A DNA stretch of 64,000 bases from Chthonomonadaceae bacterium (lineage in GTDB: Bacteria; Armatimonadota; Fimbriimonadia; Fimbriimonadales; Fimbriimonadaceae): NCBI GenBank assembly GCA_015709495.1, contig CP054189.1:1426001-1490000 (forward strand), written 5' to 3'. The first letter of the stretch is position 1. The number at the start of each line of letters is the position of its first letter. The notes under the pieces are model-generated. The model did not search any database. It worked only from the letters and a program-made list of their open reading frames with translations, and had not been told where the DNA came from. The translations under genes were made by a program, and so were the position numbers. Positions 7,903-16,253 of this stretch are shown here, one piece after another.

Positions 7903-9081
7903 TTACGCTGCCTCTTGCAGGTGCGTCGGCAACATTTTCGGCAAGAACTCGCGGGCGTCGCGCGGCGAGAGCACGACCCCACGTTCGATGACGTTCTCCA
8001 ATTCTCGGACGTTTCCGGGCCAGTGATACGCGAGGAGCAACCGCTTCACCTCCGGCGTCAGTTCCATGAGGTCGCGTTCGTTTTCCGTGCAATACCGTTG
8101 CAGGAACAGTTTCGCGAGTGGCTCGATGTCGGCCTTGCGCTCCCGAAGAGGGGGGATTCGCAACTCGACGACTTGGAGCCGATAAAGCAGATCGAGGCGA
8201 AACTCTCCTTCCTGGACGGCTTCATTGAGGTCGCGGTTGGTCGCGGCAAGGAGCCGAACGTCCACTCGGGTCGGCTTCGAACTGCCGAGCCTCTCGAACT
8301 CGCGCTCTTGAAGCACCCGCAGGAGTTTGACTTGGATCGCGGGCGGAACGTCGCCGATCTCGTCGAGGAACAGCGTGCCTTTGTCGGCAAGCTCGAATCG
8401 ACCTTGCTTGGAGTCTTGCGCGCCGGTAAACGCGCCCTTCTCGTAGCCGAACAGCTCGCTTTCGAGAAGCGTTTCAGGGAGGGCGGCGCAGCTTACGGCG
8501 ACGAACGGCTGGTCGCGGCGCGTCGAGAGCCGGTGAATCGTCTTGGCGACGACCTCTTTTCCGGTGCCGCTCTCGCCCGTAATGAGGACCGTGGCCTTTG
8601 AGTCCGCGGCGAGCTTCATCGTTTCCAGAAGCTCCCTCATCTCGGGAGATTCTGCGATGAATTCGACCTCGGGGCGGGACCCCTTTTTCGATCGCCTCTT
8701 TTTGGGCGCAGCCTCGTCCGTCATGGCGTTGCGAAGAATGCGCTTGAGGGCGTCGAGGTCGAACGGCTTGGTCACGTATTCAAACGCGCCTTCCCGAATG
8801 GCCTGCACAGCCGAGGGAATCGCCCCATACGCTGTCATCAGCACGACCGGGAGCTCCGGGCGGAGGGAGAGCGCGCTCCGAAGGAGTTCGTGGCCGTTCA
8901 TTCCCGGCATGGTGATGTCGGAGAGCATACAATCGAACGGGGCCTCCTTCAGAAGCACCAAGGCATCCTCGCCGCATTCTGCAAGGCTCACGCTGTAGCC
9001 GTCCTTTTCGAAAGCGGCCTGGAGAACCCTCCGGATGTGGGGTTCGTCGTCGACGATCAAGAGTCGCTTGTTTTCCGACAT
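7903..9081 (-). CDS. Sigma-54-type response regulator lacking a DNA-binding domain
   Basis: 392-residue NtrC-family regulator. The receiver domain (1-120) carries phospho-acceptor D55 (MLSDITMPG), DD at 11-12 and K105 (TKPFD). The AAA+ sigma-54-interaction domain (about 140-375) has Walker A GESGTGKE at 169-176, an intact GAFTGA loop at 216-221, Walker B FLDEIG and the arginine-finger region RLDLLYRL. The protein ends about 15 residues after VIERGVVLS, so the Fis-type helix-turn-helix normally present is absent. Only 51 bases separate the stop from the next gene, leaving no room for a frameshifted remnant. It could activate sigma-54 polymerase from solution, as FlgR-type proteins do. Cotranscribed with the kinase next door. 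Confidence 0.93.
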   Translation of the reverse strand: MSENKRLLIVDDEPHIRRVLQAAFEKDGYSVSLAECGEDALVLLKEAPFDCMLSDITMPGMNGHELLRSALSLRPELPVVLMTAYGAIPSAVQAIREGAFEYVTKPFDLDALKRILRNAMTDEAAPKKRRSKKGSRPEVEFIAESPEMRELLETMKLAADSKATVLITGESGTGKEVVAKTIHRLSTRRDQPFVAVSCAALPETLLESELFGYEKGAFTGAQDSKQGRFELADKGTLFLDEIGDVPPAIQVKLLRVLQEREFERLGSSKPTRVDVRLLAATNRDLNEAVQEGEFRLDLLYRLQVVELRIPPLRERKADIEPLAKLFLQRYCTENERDLMELTPEVKRLLLAYHWPGNVRELENVIERGVVLSPRDAREFLPKMLPTHLQEAA

Positions 9082-9082
9082 G

Positions 9083-10615
9083 TCAGTCCTTCTTCAACCT
9101 CACCCGAAACGTGCTGCCCTTGCCTAGTTCGGACTCGACTTCGACCGTCCCGCCGTGAGCGTCGACGATCTTCCGCACGTTGCTCAGCCCCAACCCCGTT
9201 CCCTTTGCCTTGGTCGTGAAGAACGGCATGAAGAGCTTGCCCACGGTCTCTGGGCTCATCCCTGCGCCGGTGTCTCTCACTTCGAAGCCCCACTCGGCCA
9301 ACTCCACTTCGACGCTGTCTCCGGGCTGGCAGGCGTCGATCGCGTTCAGGACGAGGTTGCGTAGAACCTGCTCGACGCGCAAGGGGTCCGCGAGAATCTT
9401 GGGGGACTTTCCTTCTGAAATCAGCGCCAGCTTCACCCCCGCCTCGACCGAACGGGGAAGTTCGGACTGGATCACCTGATGAGCGAGCTTCAAGAGATCG
9501 ACGCGAGAGACTTCGAGGCGAAGCGACTTGGAGAACTCGAGAAAGTCGCCGCACAGCCGATCGAGCTTCCGAACTTCGGTTTCGATGACAGAAGCGAACT
9601 CGGCTGAAGCCTCTGAGACGTCGCGAATGACCTGCGCCGAGGCGAGAATGCTCGTCAGGGGGTTTCGAATCTCGTGCGCGATCGCCGCCGCCATTTGGCC
9701 GATCTCGGCCATGCGCTTTGTGCGCTCGGAATCTTGGCGCCCGAGTTCGATTTCGGTCGTGTCGTGGACGACGATCACCGCTCCCCGGTTGGGCACTGCC
9801 GAGGCGGTTAGCGACCAATACCGCGACTCTTGCCCGTCGTGGACGGTGGTGCGCGCCGAGGTCCCTTGGAGCGCGGCCCGCCGAGCCAAGGTAAGCGCGT
9901 GCTTCCAGTAGAGAGGGAGCTTTCGCAAGAGCCCGCGCCAAGTCGCGGGGGCTGGTCCCGTCCAACGAAGCATCGAAAGCACTGCGGGGTTCAACTCCAC
10001 CTTCTCCGTTCCTTCGAGGGCGATCAGCCCAGCCTCAAGGCTTTCGAAAAGGATGTCTCGCGAGGCCCGAAGCGACTCGGCGTCGGCAAGGGCCGAGGAG
10101 ATCCGGTCGACGAGCGCGGCGTTGTTGACCGCAAGCGCCAGGTGCTGGGCGACGGCCCGAGCCTTTCTCAAGGCATTTCGGTCGAAGCTGGGTTTTTGGG
10201 GGGCACGAGCGATATTCAGGACGCCGATGCAGACTCCACTCAGGAGCAGGGGAACGACCATCGAACTCCCGACGTTGCCCCGCCCTTTGGCTCGACGCGT
10301 GGAAAGGGTTGGATGCAGCTCCGGATCGTCGACGATCATCGGCTCGCCCTCTTCGGCGGCCGCTCCCGCGATGCCCTCGCCCAGGTCGAAGGACGCTTGC
10401 GCGGGGACGACGGCTTGGGGCCCCTGAACCGCAGCCAGTTCAAAGTGGCTCGAATTGGGCTCGCGAATGAATACGGTCGCATGATGGGCTTCGAACAGAT
10501 CGACGACTCCGCGTAAGGCGTTCGCCAAGTAACCCCCCAGTCCGTCAGGACTCGGAGAGAGTTCGAGGATGTCTGCAAGCGGGTCGCGCGCGTTCGTCCT
10601 TCGCGGGACCGTCAT
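9083..10615 (-). CDS. Soluble GAF-PAS sensor histidine kinase
   Basis: About 510 residues with no membrane segment. A GAF domain (about 29-165) is followed by a PAS-like region (185-290) and the HisKA domain with phospho-acceptor H314 in AAAIAHEIRNPL. The HATPase domain has N box NLVLNAIDAC, G1 DTGAGM and G2 GTGLGLSN. The one-base gap to the response regulator marks a cognate pair. The ligand sensed by the GAF domain is unknown. The start is uncertain: ATG 10615 was chosen as it precedes the conserved part; ATG 10639 and TTG 10669 are in frame. Confidence 0.9.
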   Translation of the reverse strand: MTVPRRTNARDPLADILELSPSPDGLGGYLANALRGVVDLFEAHHATVFIREPNSSHFELAAVQGPQAVVPAQASFDLGEGIAGAAAEEGEPMIVDDPELHPTLSTRRAKGRGNVGSSMVVPLLLSGVCIGVLNIARAPQKPSFDRNALRKARAVAQHLALAVNNAALVDRISSALADAESLRASRDILFESLEAGLIALEGTEKVELNPAVLSMLRWTGPAPATWRGLLRKLPLYWKHALTLARRAALQGTSARTTVHDGQESRYWSLTASAVPNRGAVIVVHDTTEIELGRQDSERTKRMAEIGQMAAAIAHEIRNPLTSILASAQVIRDVSEASAEFASVIETEVRKLDRLCGDFLEFSKSLRLEVSRVDLLKLAHQVIQSELPRSVEAGVKLALISEGKSPKILADPLRVEQVLRNLVLNAIDACQPGDSVEVELAEWGFEVRDTGAGMSPETVGKLFMPFFTTKAKGTGLGLSNVRKIVDAHGGTVEVESELGKGSTFRVRLKKD

Positions 10616-10780
10616 CTCAGTTGAAGTGCATTCGTACATCGCCAGCCAGAGGGGTGCTTTCGCCGCCAATCCCTATGGAGATCATCGGCTACGGACACTT
10701 CCCGCCTTAGCCGCGCGTCCCGAAAGGCTTCAGGCCGCTTGGAGTTAACGTCTTAGCTCCGATGGGGCGAGCGGACAAAG

Positions 10781-11737
10781 TTATCCGTTTTCGACTGCGC
10801 CCCGGTGAATGGTCTCGATCCTTCGGATCGTGCCGTTGGAAGACTCCATTACGATCGACTGCGTGATGATGTCGTCACGTCGGAACCGGACGCCGCGCAT
10901 GAAGTCGCCGGTGGTGATTCCGGTTGCGACGAACGTCACATTCCCTCGTGCGAGTTCGTCGGGCATGAACACGCGATCCAAATCGCCGCCGACCATCCTT
11001 TCGGCCCTTTCCCGCTGGCCGTCTTTGGGGAAGTGCAGTTTGGCTTGCATGTCGCCGCCCCAACAACGCACTGCCGCCGCGGTGATCACGCCCTCCGGCG
11101 CGCCTCCGATTCCCATCAAGCCATCGAGCCCGGATTCGGGGTCGAGCGCCGCGAGCGCGATCGTGATGTCGCCGTCGGATACGAGGTGTACCCTGCACCC
11201 CACGTCGCGGAGTTCGGCGATGAGAGGTTCGTGCCGGGGCCGATCCAGCACCCCGATGATCATCTCATCCACTTCCTTCCCGAGAGCCTTGGCCATTTGC
11301 CGAACGTTGATCCGAGGGGGGACGGTGATGTCGATAATGCCCTTGCACTCCTTGCCGACTACGATCTTGTCCATATAGCAGTCGGGCGCGTGCATGAGAA
11401 ACCCCTCGCCTTCGACGCAGGCAGCGAGGACCGCGATCGCGTTGGGGAGTCCGTTGGCGCAGAGGTTCGTGCCTTCGAGGGGATCGACGGCGATTTGGAC
11501 GGAGGGCCCCGTTCCTTCGCCTACCTCTTCGCCGATATAGAGCATAGGCGCTTCATCTCGCTCGCCCTCACCGATGACGATCATTCCTCTCATCGGAATC
11601 TCGTTCATCGTCGACCTCATCCCTTCGCAGGCGGCTTGATCGGCGCAGTTCCGGTCGCCTCTTCCCACCCACTTGGAGGCTGCGATCGCCGCCGCTTCGG
11701 TCACGCGCAGGAAGTCGATGTGCTGTCGGCTGTTCAT
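10781..11737 (-). CDS. glpX: Fructose-1,6-bisphosphatase class II
   Basis: 318-residue lithium-sensitive-fold phosphatase converting fructose 1,6-bisphosphate (in some lineages also sedoheptulose 1,7-bisphosphate) in gluconeogenesis. Family landmarks: GRGDRNCADQAACEGMR (residues 26-41), GEGERDEAPMLYIGEEVG (57-73), metal-binding DPLEGT at 85-90, and GIGGAPEGVITAAAVRCWGG in the C-terminal half. The ATG at 11737 follows an AGGAAGGGG tract, and a CATAAT box lies about 20 bases upstream, so this message has a short leader unlike many neighbours. It would supply hexose from the dihydroxyacetone phosphate produced by the deoxy-sugar operon further along, which is an inference. Confidence 0.95.
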   Translation of the reverse strand: MNSRQHIDFLRVTEAAAIAASKWVGRGDRNCADQAACEGMRSTMNEIPMRGMIVIGEGERDEAPMLYIGEEVGEGTGPSVQIAVDPLEGTNLCANGLPNAIAVLAACVEGEGFLMHAPDCYMDKIVVGKECKGIIDITVPPRINVRQMAKALGKEVDEMIIGVLDRPRHEPLIAELRDVGCRVHLVSDGDITIALAALDPESGLDGLMGIGGAPEGVITAAAVRCWGGDMQAKLHFPKDGQRERAERMVGGDLDRVFMPDELARGNVTFVATGITTGDFMRGVRFRRDDIITQSIVMESSNGTIRRIETIHRGAVENG

Positions 11738-11798
11738 GAGAGGTCCCCTTCCTCCCTATTATGGGTCCCCCACGGAAGGACGCGCAGGTGGCGCAGGC

Positions 11799-12854
11799 TT
11801 AGGATTTGTTGCGGATGACGAGCAGTTCGCCGTCTTGGACGAGGTATTCCTTGCCTTCGAGGCGCATTCTGCCCGCCTTGTGCGCCGCCGAAAGCGAGCC
11901 GTGCTCGGCCCAATCCTCATAAGAAACGACTTCGGCGCGAATGAACCCCTTGGCGATTTCGTTGTGGATCGTGGCGGCTGCCTTCAGGGCGTTCGATCCG
12001 CGCCGGAGGGGCCAAGCTTTCGTCTCGTTCTCGCCCGCGGTGTAGAAGGTGATCAACCCCATCGCGTCGTAGGCCGTGCGAATGACCTTAGAACTCGCTG
12101 GCTCTTGGAGTCCGAGCGACTCAAGGAACTCGGATTGGTCGGACTCCTCAAGCTCGGCGATCTCCTGTTCGAGCGTCGCGCAAACCGCAAACGCGGGTAC
12201 TCCCGACTCGCGGAGCCGTCCCATCTGTTCTTGCAGGGCGCCATCGACAGACGCTGCATTGGCTTCGTCCACGTTGTAGGCCACGATCAGCGGCTTCTGG
12301 CTGAGAAACTGGAAGTTTCGCAGGATCGCTTCTTCCTCTTCGCTCAGTTGGAGCAACCGCAGGGGCGTGCCTTCGCCCAAGGGCCCCACGATTCGCCGCA
12401 GCACCTCGCGCTCGGTGTATTCGGCCGAACCTGGGCTCTGGGCTTGGACGGACTTGGTGAGCCTCTCGATCCTCGACTCTACGATCTGGAGGTCCGTGAG
12501 AACGAGCTCATCCTCGATGGCGGCCTGATCCCGCATGGGGTTGACTTCGCGGGCGAACGGCGCCATCGGCGAATCGAAGGAGCGAACGACGTGCAAAAGC
12601 AGGTCCATGCGCCGAGCCGCATCGAGGAACCGCTGGGAGAACGCCTTCTTTTCCGTACCGATATCGTCGAGGTCGTCGTGGAGCAGGACCGTAGCGGGGC
12701 TCGCCTTCTTGGGCTTTACGGCTTCAACGATCCTCTCGAAACGTTCGTCGGGCACAGGCACAGCGGTGATGTCGCCCTTGGCCTGACCTCGGGCCGCTGC
12801 GTGGTACAGCGTGGTCTTGCCGACGCCCGCATAGCCGATCAGGCCGACCTTCAT
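11799..12854 (-). CDS. Divergent YchF/Obg-family ATPase
   Basis: 351 residues, slightly short for YchF (about 363). The P-loop is GYAGVGKTT at residues 6-14 instead of the usual GLPNVGKST. The nucleotide-specifying motif is NVDE (YchF proteins bind ATP through this variation of NKxD). The C-terminal TGS-like domain is clear: FYTAGENETKAWPLRRGSNALKAAATIHNEIAKGFIRAEV and the ending EGKEYLVQDGELLVIR. The switch region is odd: where YchF has DIAGLVKGA this protein has DDLDDIG. It is thus a YchF homologue with altered catalytic motifs, perhaps a paralogue. Starts by 4-base overlap with the small membrane protein upstream. Confidence 0.82.
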   Translation of the reverse strand: MKVGLIGYAGVGKTTLYHAAARGQAKGDITAVPVPDERFERIVEAVKPKKASPATVLLHDDLDDIGTEKKAFSQRFLDAARRMDLLLHVVRSFDSPMAPFAREVNPMRDQAAIEDELVLTDLQIVESRIERLTKSVQAQSPGSAEYTEREVLRRIVGPLGEGTPLRLLQLSEEEEAILRNFQFLSQKPLIVAYNVDEANAASVDGALQEQMGRLRESGVPAFAVCATLEQEIAELEESDQSEFLESLGLQEPASSKVIRTAYDAMGLITFYTAGENETKAWPLRRGSNALKAAATIHNEIAKGFIRAEVVSYEDWAEHGSLSAAHKAGRMRLEGKEYLVQDGELLVIRNKS

Positions 12855-13042
12855 CGGGCCTCGTTTGCCCCCTGCGGCCGGGATTCCTCCGAGCGGTCGA
12901 ACGTGACGGAGACGTCGCTCGGCGGGCTTTGCTGAGGCAGAATCCAGAACACATACACGCTAGCAAGCAAGAGAGCGAGCCCCAGCCACGGAAATGCAAC
13001 GCGAGGTGGGGAGGTCTTCTTCGGGGGTTCTGGGGACGCCAT
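12851..13042 (-). CDS. Small single-pass membrane protein, unknown
   Basis: 63 residues: a Pro/Lys-rich N-terminus, one membrane helix (about 17-37, FPWLGLALLLASVYVFWIL) and a polar C-terminal tail. I cannot assign it to a family. It fills the gap between lnt and the ychF-like gene, its stop overlaps the next start as ATGA, and a TATAAT box sits 8 bases before its ATG. These make it credible as the first gene of a two-gene unit. Confidence 0.65.
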   Translation of the reverse strand: MASPEPPKKTSPPRVAFPWLGLALLLASVYVFWILPQQSPPSDVSVTFDRSEESRPQGANEAR

Positions 13043-13050
13043 CGCCTGCG

Positions 13051-13056
13051 ATTATA
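13051..13056 (-). promoter_or_regulatory. Leaderless -10 box overlapping the lnt stop
   Basis: Minus-strand TATAAT followed by CGCAGGCG and the ATG at 13042. It overlaps the last codons of lnt, so the small membrane protein has its own promoter inside the upstream gene's end. Confidence 0.5.
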
Positions 13057-14524
13057 CGCGGTCAGGAGAGCCCGTCTTTGTGCGGGGAAGCGGCATGGTC
13101 GCCGCGCCGAGCAGGAAGATCGCGAGCGCGATTGGAACGACTTCGATTCCAGGGAACCTTTCCGCTTGCCTTGGTAGGATAAGGTTGGCCCTCAAAGGAT
13201 AGGTGACTCCGAACGGCGCCCGTGCGACGATGTTTCCGCGAGCGTCGACGGCGATCGAGTGGCCGAGCGAGGCCGATCTTGCTACGGGCAAGCCGGTTTC
13301 CACTGCCCGCCACACCGAAGCGCTCATGAGTTGCTCGGGCGCGCCGGTTCCCACATACCAATCGTCGATCGACATAACAGCCAGAAGCTGAGCCCCGTTT
13401 TTTGCTTGGTCGGCCGCCACGTCGTAGAACAGTCCCTCAAAGCACAGCATGGGGCCGACGATCATCCCTGCGACCTGAATCGCGCTCGTTCGGTCAGCGG
13501 GGCGAAGATCGCCAGTGGGGAGTTCGAACGCGTCCAAGAACGGAAGAGTCCCTCGGAGAGGAACGTACTCGCCGAACACGACGAGACGCCTTTTGTCGGC
13601 GTACTTCCATTCCCCATCGAACGCGAAGGCGGATTGGTAGCTCGGTTGGGGGCCGCGCGAGCCTCCGAAAAGGATCGGCAGCCCAGGGGTGAGGTCGAAC
13701 GGCACATCAGGCGGAACCTCGGTGCCTCCCATCGCCATGCCTTCGGGCAGGATCAAGAGTCGGGCCCTTTGGGCAAGGGCGGATTCGGAGAGTTCGGCCA
13801 CCGCGACGCCCACCTTGCGGGCCTCTTCTTCGGGATCGCTGAACGCCGCATCGACCCCTGGCTGGCCGATGGTCACCGTTACGGGCTCGCCCACCTCGGG
13901 GGCGGTGTAGCGTGCGATCGAGAGCCCAAGCAGCCCCAAAAAGACTAGCGCGTGGTAGCGCAGTTGGTTCCAGCCGGCCCCGGAGAACAGCAGCACGATC
14001 CCGACGCTCGCCGCGACCACCCAGGCGGAAACAAGGTATTGCGTTCCGTAGTTAGCGAGTTGTATGAGGGGCGGATAGCGATAGAGCGGGGTCGAAATCA
14101 GTCCCCAAGGGAAGGCGAGGATCGGCACGAAGGAACGAACGACCTCGAGGCCCGACCAAGCGACGGGGATCAGCCACTCCCGCTTCGACTTCAAGCACCG
14201 GTGCAGCACGAATCCGAGAAACGCGAAGTACATTGCCCCCAGCAAGCACGCGCTGAACCAGGGAATCAGGCTGAGGAGGACGTTGCCCGTCCACTTGGCA
14301 ACGAGTGGCTGGACGAATTGCATCTGGTGCAGCCAGAATAGAAGCCCAAACACATAGCCGGACTTGATGGCTTGCTTGGAGTCAAGTTCGCGGAGACTCA
14401 GAAGCCAAGGTACGAGAGCGACGAACACGAGCAGCCCCAGGTTCAAGGGCGGAAACGCGAGCGCGATGAGAACGACGCTCGCGGCTGCCGGACCGTACGG
14501 GCGCAGCCTATCGCGCAGCGCCAT
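13052..14524 (-). CDS. lnt: Apolipoprotein N-acyltransferase
   Basis: 490-residue inner-membrane enzyme that N-acylates lipoproteins, the last step of their maturation. The N-terminal half has about six hydrophobic helices. The C-terminal half is a carbon-nitrogen-hydrolase domain with the expected Glu-Lys-Cys triad: E261 in LILPEGMAMGG, K311 in YADKRRLVVFGEYVP and C361 in GPMLCFEGLFYD. A final hydrophobic helix closes the protein. GGAGGG precedes the ATG. Its first 17 bases overlap the end of the phosphatase gene upstream, so the two are cotranscribed. Presence of lnt supports a diderm envelope. Confidence 0.94.
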   Translation of the reverse strand: MALRDRLRPYGPAAASVVLIALAFPPLNLGLLVFVALVPWLLSLRELDSKQAIKSGYVFGLLFWLHQMQFVQPLVAKWTGNVLLSLIPWFSACLLGAMYFAFLGFVLHRCLKSKREWLIPVAWSGLEVVRSFVPILAFPWGLISTPLYRYPPLIQLANYGTQYLVSAWVVAASVGIVLLFSGAGWNQLRYHALVFLGLLGLSIARYTAPEVGEPVTVTIGQPGVDAAFSDPEEEARKVGVAVAELSESALAQRARLLILPEGMAMGGTEVPPDVPFDLTPGLPILFGGSRGPQPSYQSAFAFDGEWKYADKRRLVVFGEYVPLRGTLPFLDAFELPTGDLRPADRTSAIQVAGMIVGPMLCFEGLFYDVAADQAKNGAQLLAVMSIDDWYVGTGAPEQLMSASVWRAVETGLPVARSASLGHSIAVDARGNIVARAPFGVTYPLRANLILPRQAERFPGIEVVPIALAIFLLGAATMPLPRTKTGSPDRV

Positions 14525-15149
14525 CGAGCCCTCCCGCCTTGACCTGAAGCCCGTTCAAGTGCTCGATGCAGGCATACCGAACGAGGGTCCAGAGGCCATC
14601 GGGCCTGCGTTCCAACTCGGAAACGCCGGCGTTCGGGAACCGAAAGCTCCTCGCCGACTCGATGTTTCCTCGGAGCAACCGTGCGAGGATCATCCCCCCT
14701 GCGCCGCCGTGGGTGACGACCGCAGTAGGCTCGTTCCAGTCGGAGGCCTCCCGTTCGATCCATTCGAGACGGTTCCAAAGGTCGCGAGGCGACTCGCCCT
14801 GCGGCGGGCGGATATCCAGGTAAAACGGGTCACTTGGGTCCGCACGAAGCCGCCGAAGCCGCTGAATCTCCTCGAAGGGAAAGCCCTCCCACTCTCCCAG
14901 GTGGGTCTCGCGCAGCAAGGGATCGACGCAAACCCTCGCGCCGCATACGGCCGCGATGGGCTCGGCGGTTGAGACGCTGCGGGTGAGGTCGGACGTGTGT
15001 ACCGTAGCGAGCGCGACTCCCCGGAACCTCTCCGCGAGCCGTTCAGCCTGAAGCCGCCCCATTTCGTCGAGCGGAATGTCGGTGTGCCCTTGGGCCCTTT
15101 CGCTCAAGTTCCAAGCCGTTTGAGCGTGCCGGACCAAATACAGGCGCAT
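14508..15149 (-). CDS. Histidine phosphatase family protein (phosphoglycerate-mutase-like)
   Basis: 213 residues. The catalytic RHG-type motif LYLVRHAQTAWN at residues 3-14 contains the phospho-accepting His, with the second Arg/Glu set in HTSDLTRSVSTAEPI and the later His in VVTHGGAGG. Members include alpha-ribazole phosphatase CobC and broad-specificity phosphatases such as GpmB; the sequence does not distinguish them. The ATG at 15149 was chosen because the motif begins there and TATAAA plus CGCAGA precede it exactly. First gene of a unit with lnt. Confidence 0.88.
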   Translation of the reverse strand: MRLYLVRHAQTAWNLSERAQGHTDIPLDEMGRLQAERLAERFRGVALATVHTSDLTRSVSTAEPIAAVCGARVCVDPLLRETHLGEWEGFPFEEIQRLRRLRADPSDPFYLDIRPPQGESPRDLWNRLEWIEREASDWNEPTAVVTHGGAGGMILARLLRGNIESARSFRFPNAGVSELERRPDGLWTLVRYACIEHLNGLQVKAGGLDGAAR

Positions 15150-15155
15150 TCTGCG

Positions 15156-15161
15156 TTTATA
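15156..15161 (-). promoter_or_regulatory. Leaderless -10 box of the phosphatase-lnt unit
   Basis: Minus-strand TATAAA followed by CGCAGA and the ATG at 15149. Confidence 0.5.
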
Positions 15162-15172
15162 CCCATCCACCC

Positions 15173-16090
15173 CTACAGCGACCAACTGGGGGCTTCCCCA
15201 AGTTCCTGAGCCTCGTCGCCGATGCGTAAGCCGCCGATGCGCAGGAGGTCGACGATCGCCGGAGAGACCGCAGGGCTCAGAATCCGAAACGCTCCCGTGT
15301 GGAAATTCGCTTCGCGGATGACCCCTAACGCAAAGTCCTCGCCGTCGAACCTGGCGAACGAGCAGACGACATCGTGATAGGCCGAAGGCAAGACCGACTG
15401 CGCGCGGTCGCAGCCGGCATAATCGAGCGCCCGGGCGATGGTCTCCGCGTCAAAGGTCTCATCCCCTACGATCCAGAGCTTGCCCCCTTGAATCTCGGCG
15501 CGCAACGCGCGGGAGAGTCCGGCCTGTTCGAGTTCGACCGCATTGAGCCCCCGCCCCGAACCCAGCCGAACCCCTTCCAGGGTCACCTGAAGCATCGAAA
15601 TCGAATGAACTTCGCACTCTGAGAACCACTGCCGCCACCGAGCCCGCCGCTTGGACGCCGCCACTGCTCCGGGGAGCGCAGGCTCGCATTCGACTTCTTC
15701 GACAGGAGCGGGCCAAGGGCTGAGCGGAAGCGGAGTTCCTGAGGCCATCAGGATGCGCGTGGGGCGCGCCAATTCGATGACGCAACGCGCCAACTGTTGA
15801 ATCAGCGGCGAGGCGGAAACGGGAAACAACTGAACGACCCCCTCCTCTCGGATTTCGGGCAGGAGGGTTGCGGCTGCCCGAACGAGGATGTGAGGGGACC
15901 GGCGGGGCGATAAACCGCCATAGAACCGCCAAGCGACGACGGTATCTCCGCGAATGAGGGCCAGCCTGCCGGGCGGCCCGTGCGACGTGTCTGCGGGATC
16001 GAGGCACAGCCGATCTCGGCCGTCCAACTCCTCCTGCAGCCAGAGGTTCCAATTGGAGTTTGTGCCGCCGACGAGCAGCGTCAGTCCCAT
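15173..16090 (-). CDS. Unknown protein, about 305 residues
   Basis: I do not recognise this protein. It starts MGLTLLVGGTNSNWNLW, contains a hydrophobic beta-alpha pattern (RIRGDTVVAW-like, then ILVRAAATLLPEI and RILMASGTPLPLSPW), and has a regular C-terminal half with LWIVGDETFDAETIARALDYAG. The alternation looks like a globular soluble alpha/beta protein, possibly actin-like or synthase-like, but no catalytic motif is convincing. No signal peptide or membrane helix. The ATG is chosen because CATACT plus CGCATC precedes it exactly. It is 23 bases upstream of the phosphatase gene, same strand. Confidence 0.6.
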   Translation of the reverse strand: MGLTLLVGGTNSNWNLWLQEELDGRDRLCLDPADTSHGPPGRLALIRGDTVVAWRFYGGLSPRRSPHILVRAAATLLPEIREEGVVQLFPVSASPLIQQLARCVIELARPTRILMASGTPLPLSPWPAPVEEVECEPALPGAVAASKRRARWRQWFSECEVHSISMLQVTLEGVRLGSGRGLNAVELEQAGLSRALRAEIQGGKLWIVGDETFDAETIARALDYAGCDRAQSVLPSAYHDVVCSFARFDGEDFALGVIREANFHTGAFRILSPAVSPAIVDLLRIGGLRIGDEAQELGEAPSWSL

Positions 16091-16096
16091 GATGCG

Positions 16097-16102
16097 AGTA
16101 TG
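16097..16102 (-). promoter_or_regulatory. Leaderless -10 box of the unknown gene at 15173-16090
   Basis: Minus-strand CATACT followed by CGCATC and the ATG at 16090, the same arrangement as at 26972-26977. Confidence 0.5.
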
Positions 16103-16253
16103 TACCGCCGGGGGTCTTGAAGCAAGCGAAGAGAGGAGAAAGTAAGGGAGGGAGCTTCCGTGCTCCAGACCTCCGTTTCCACCTTGTCCGTGGTGTCTCC
16201 GCGGGTAATGATACCTCTCTGACGCGCCACGGTCAACCCGGTATCGACCGGTC

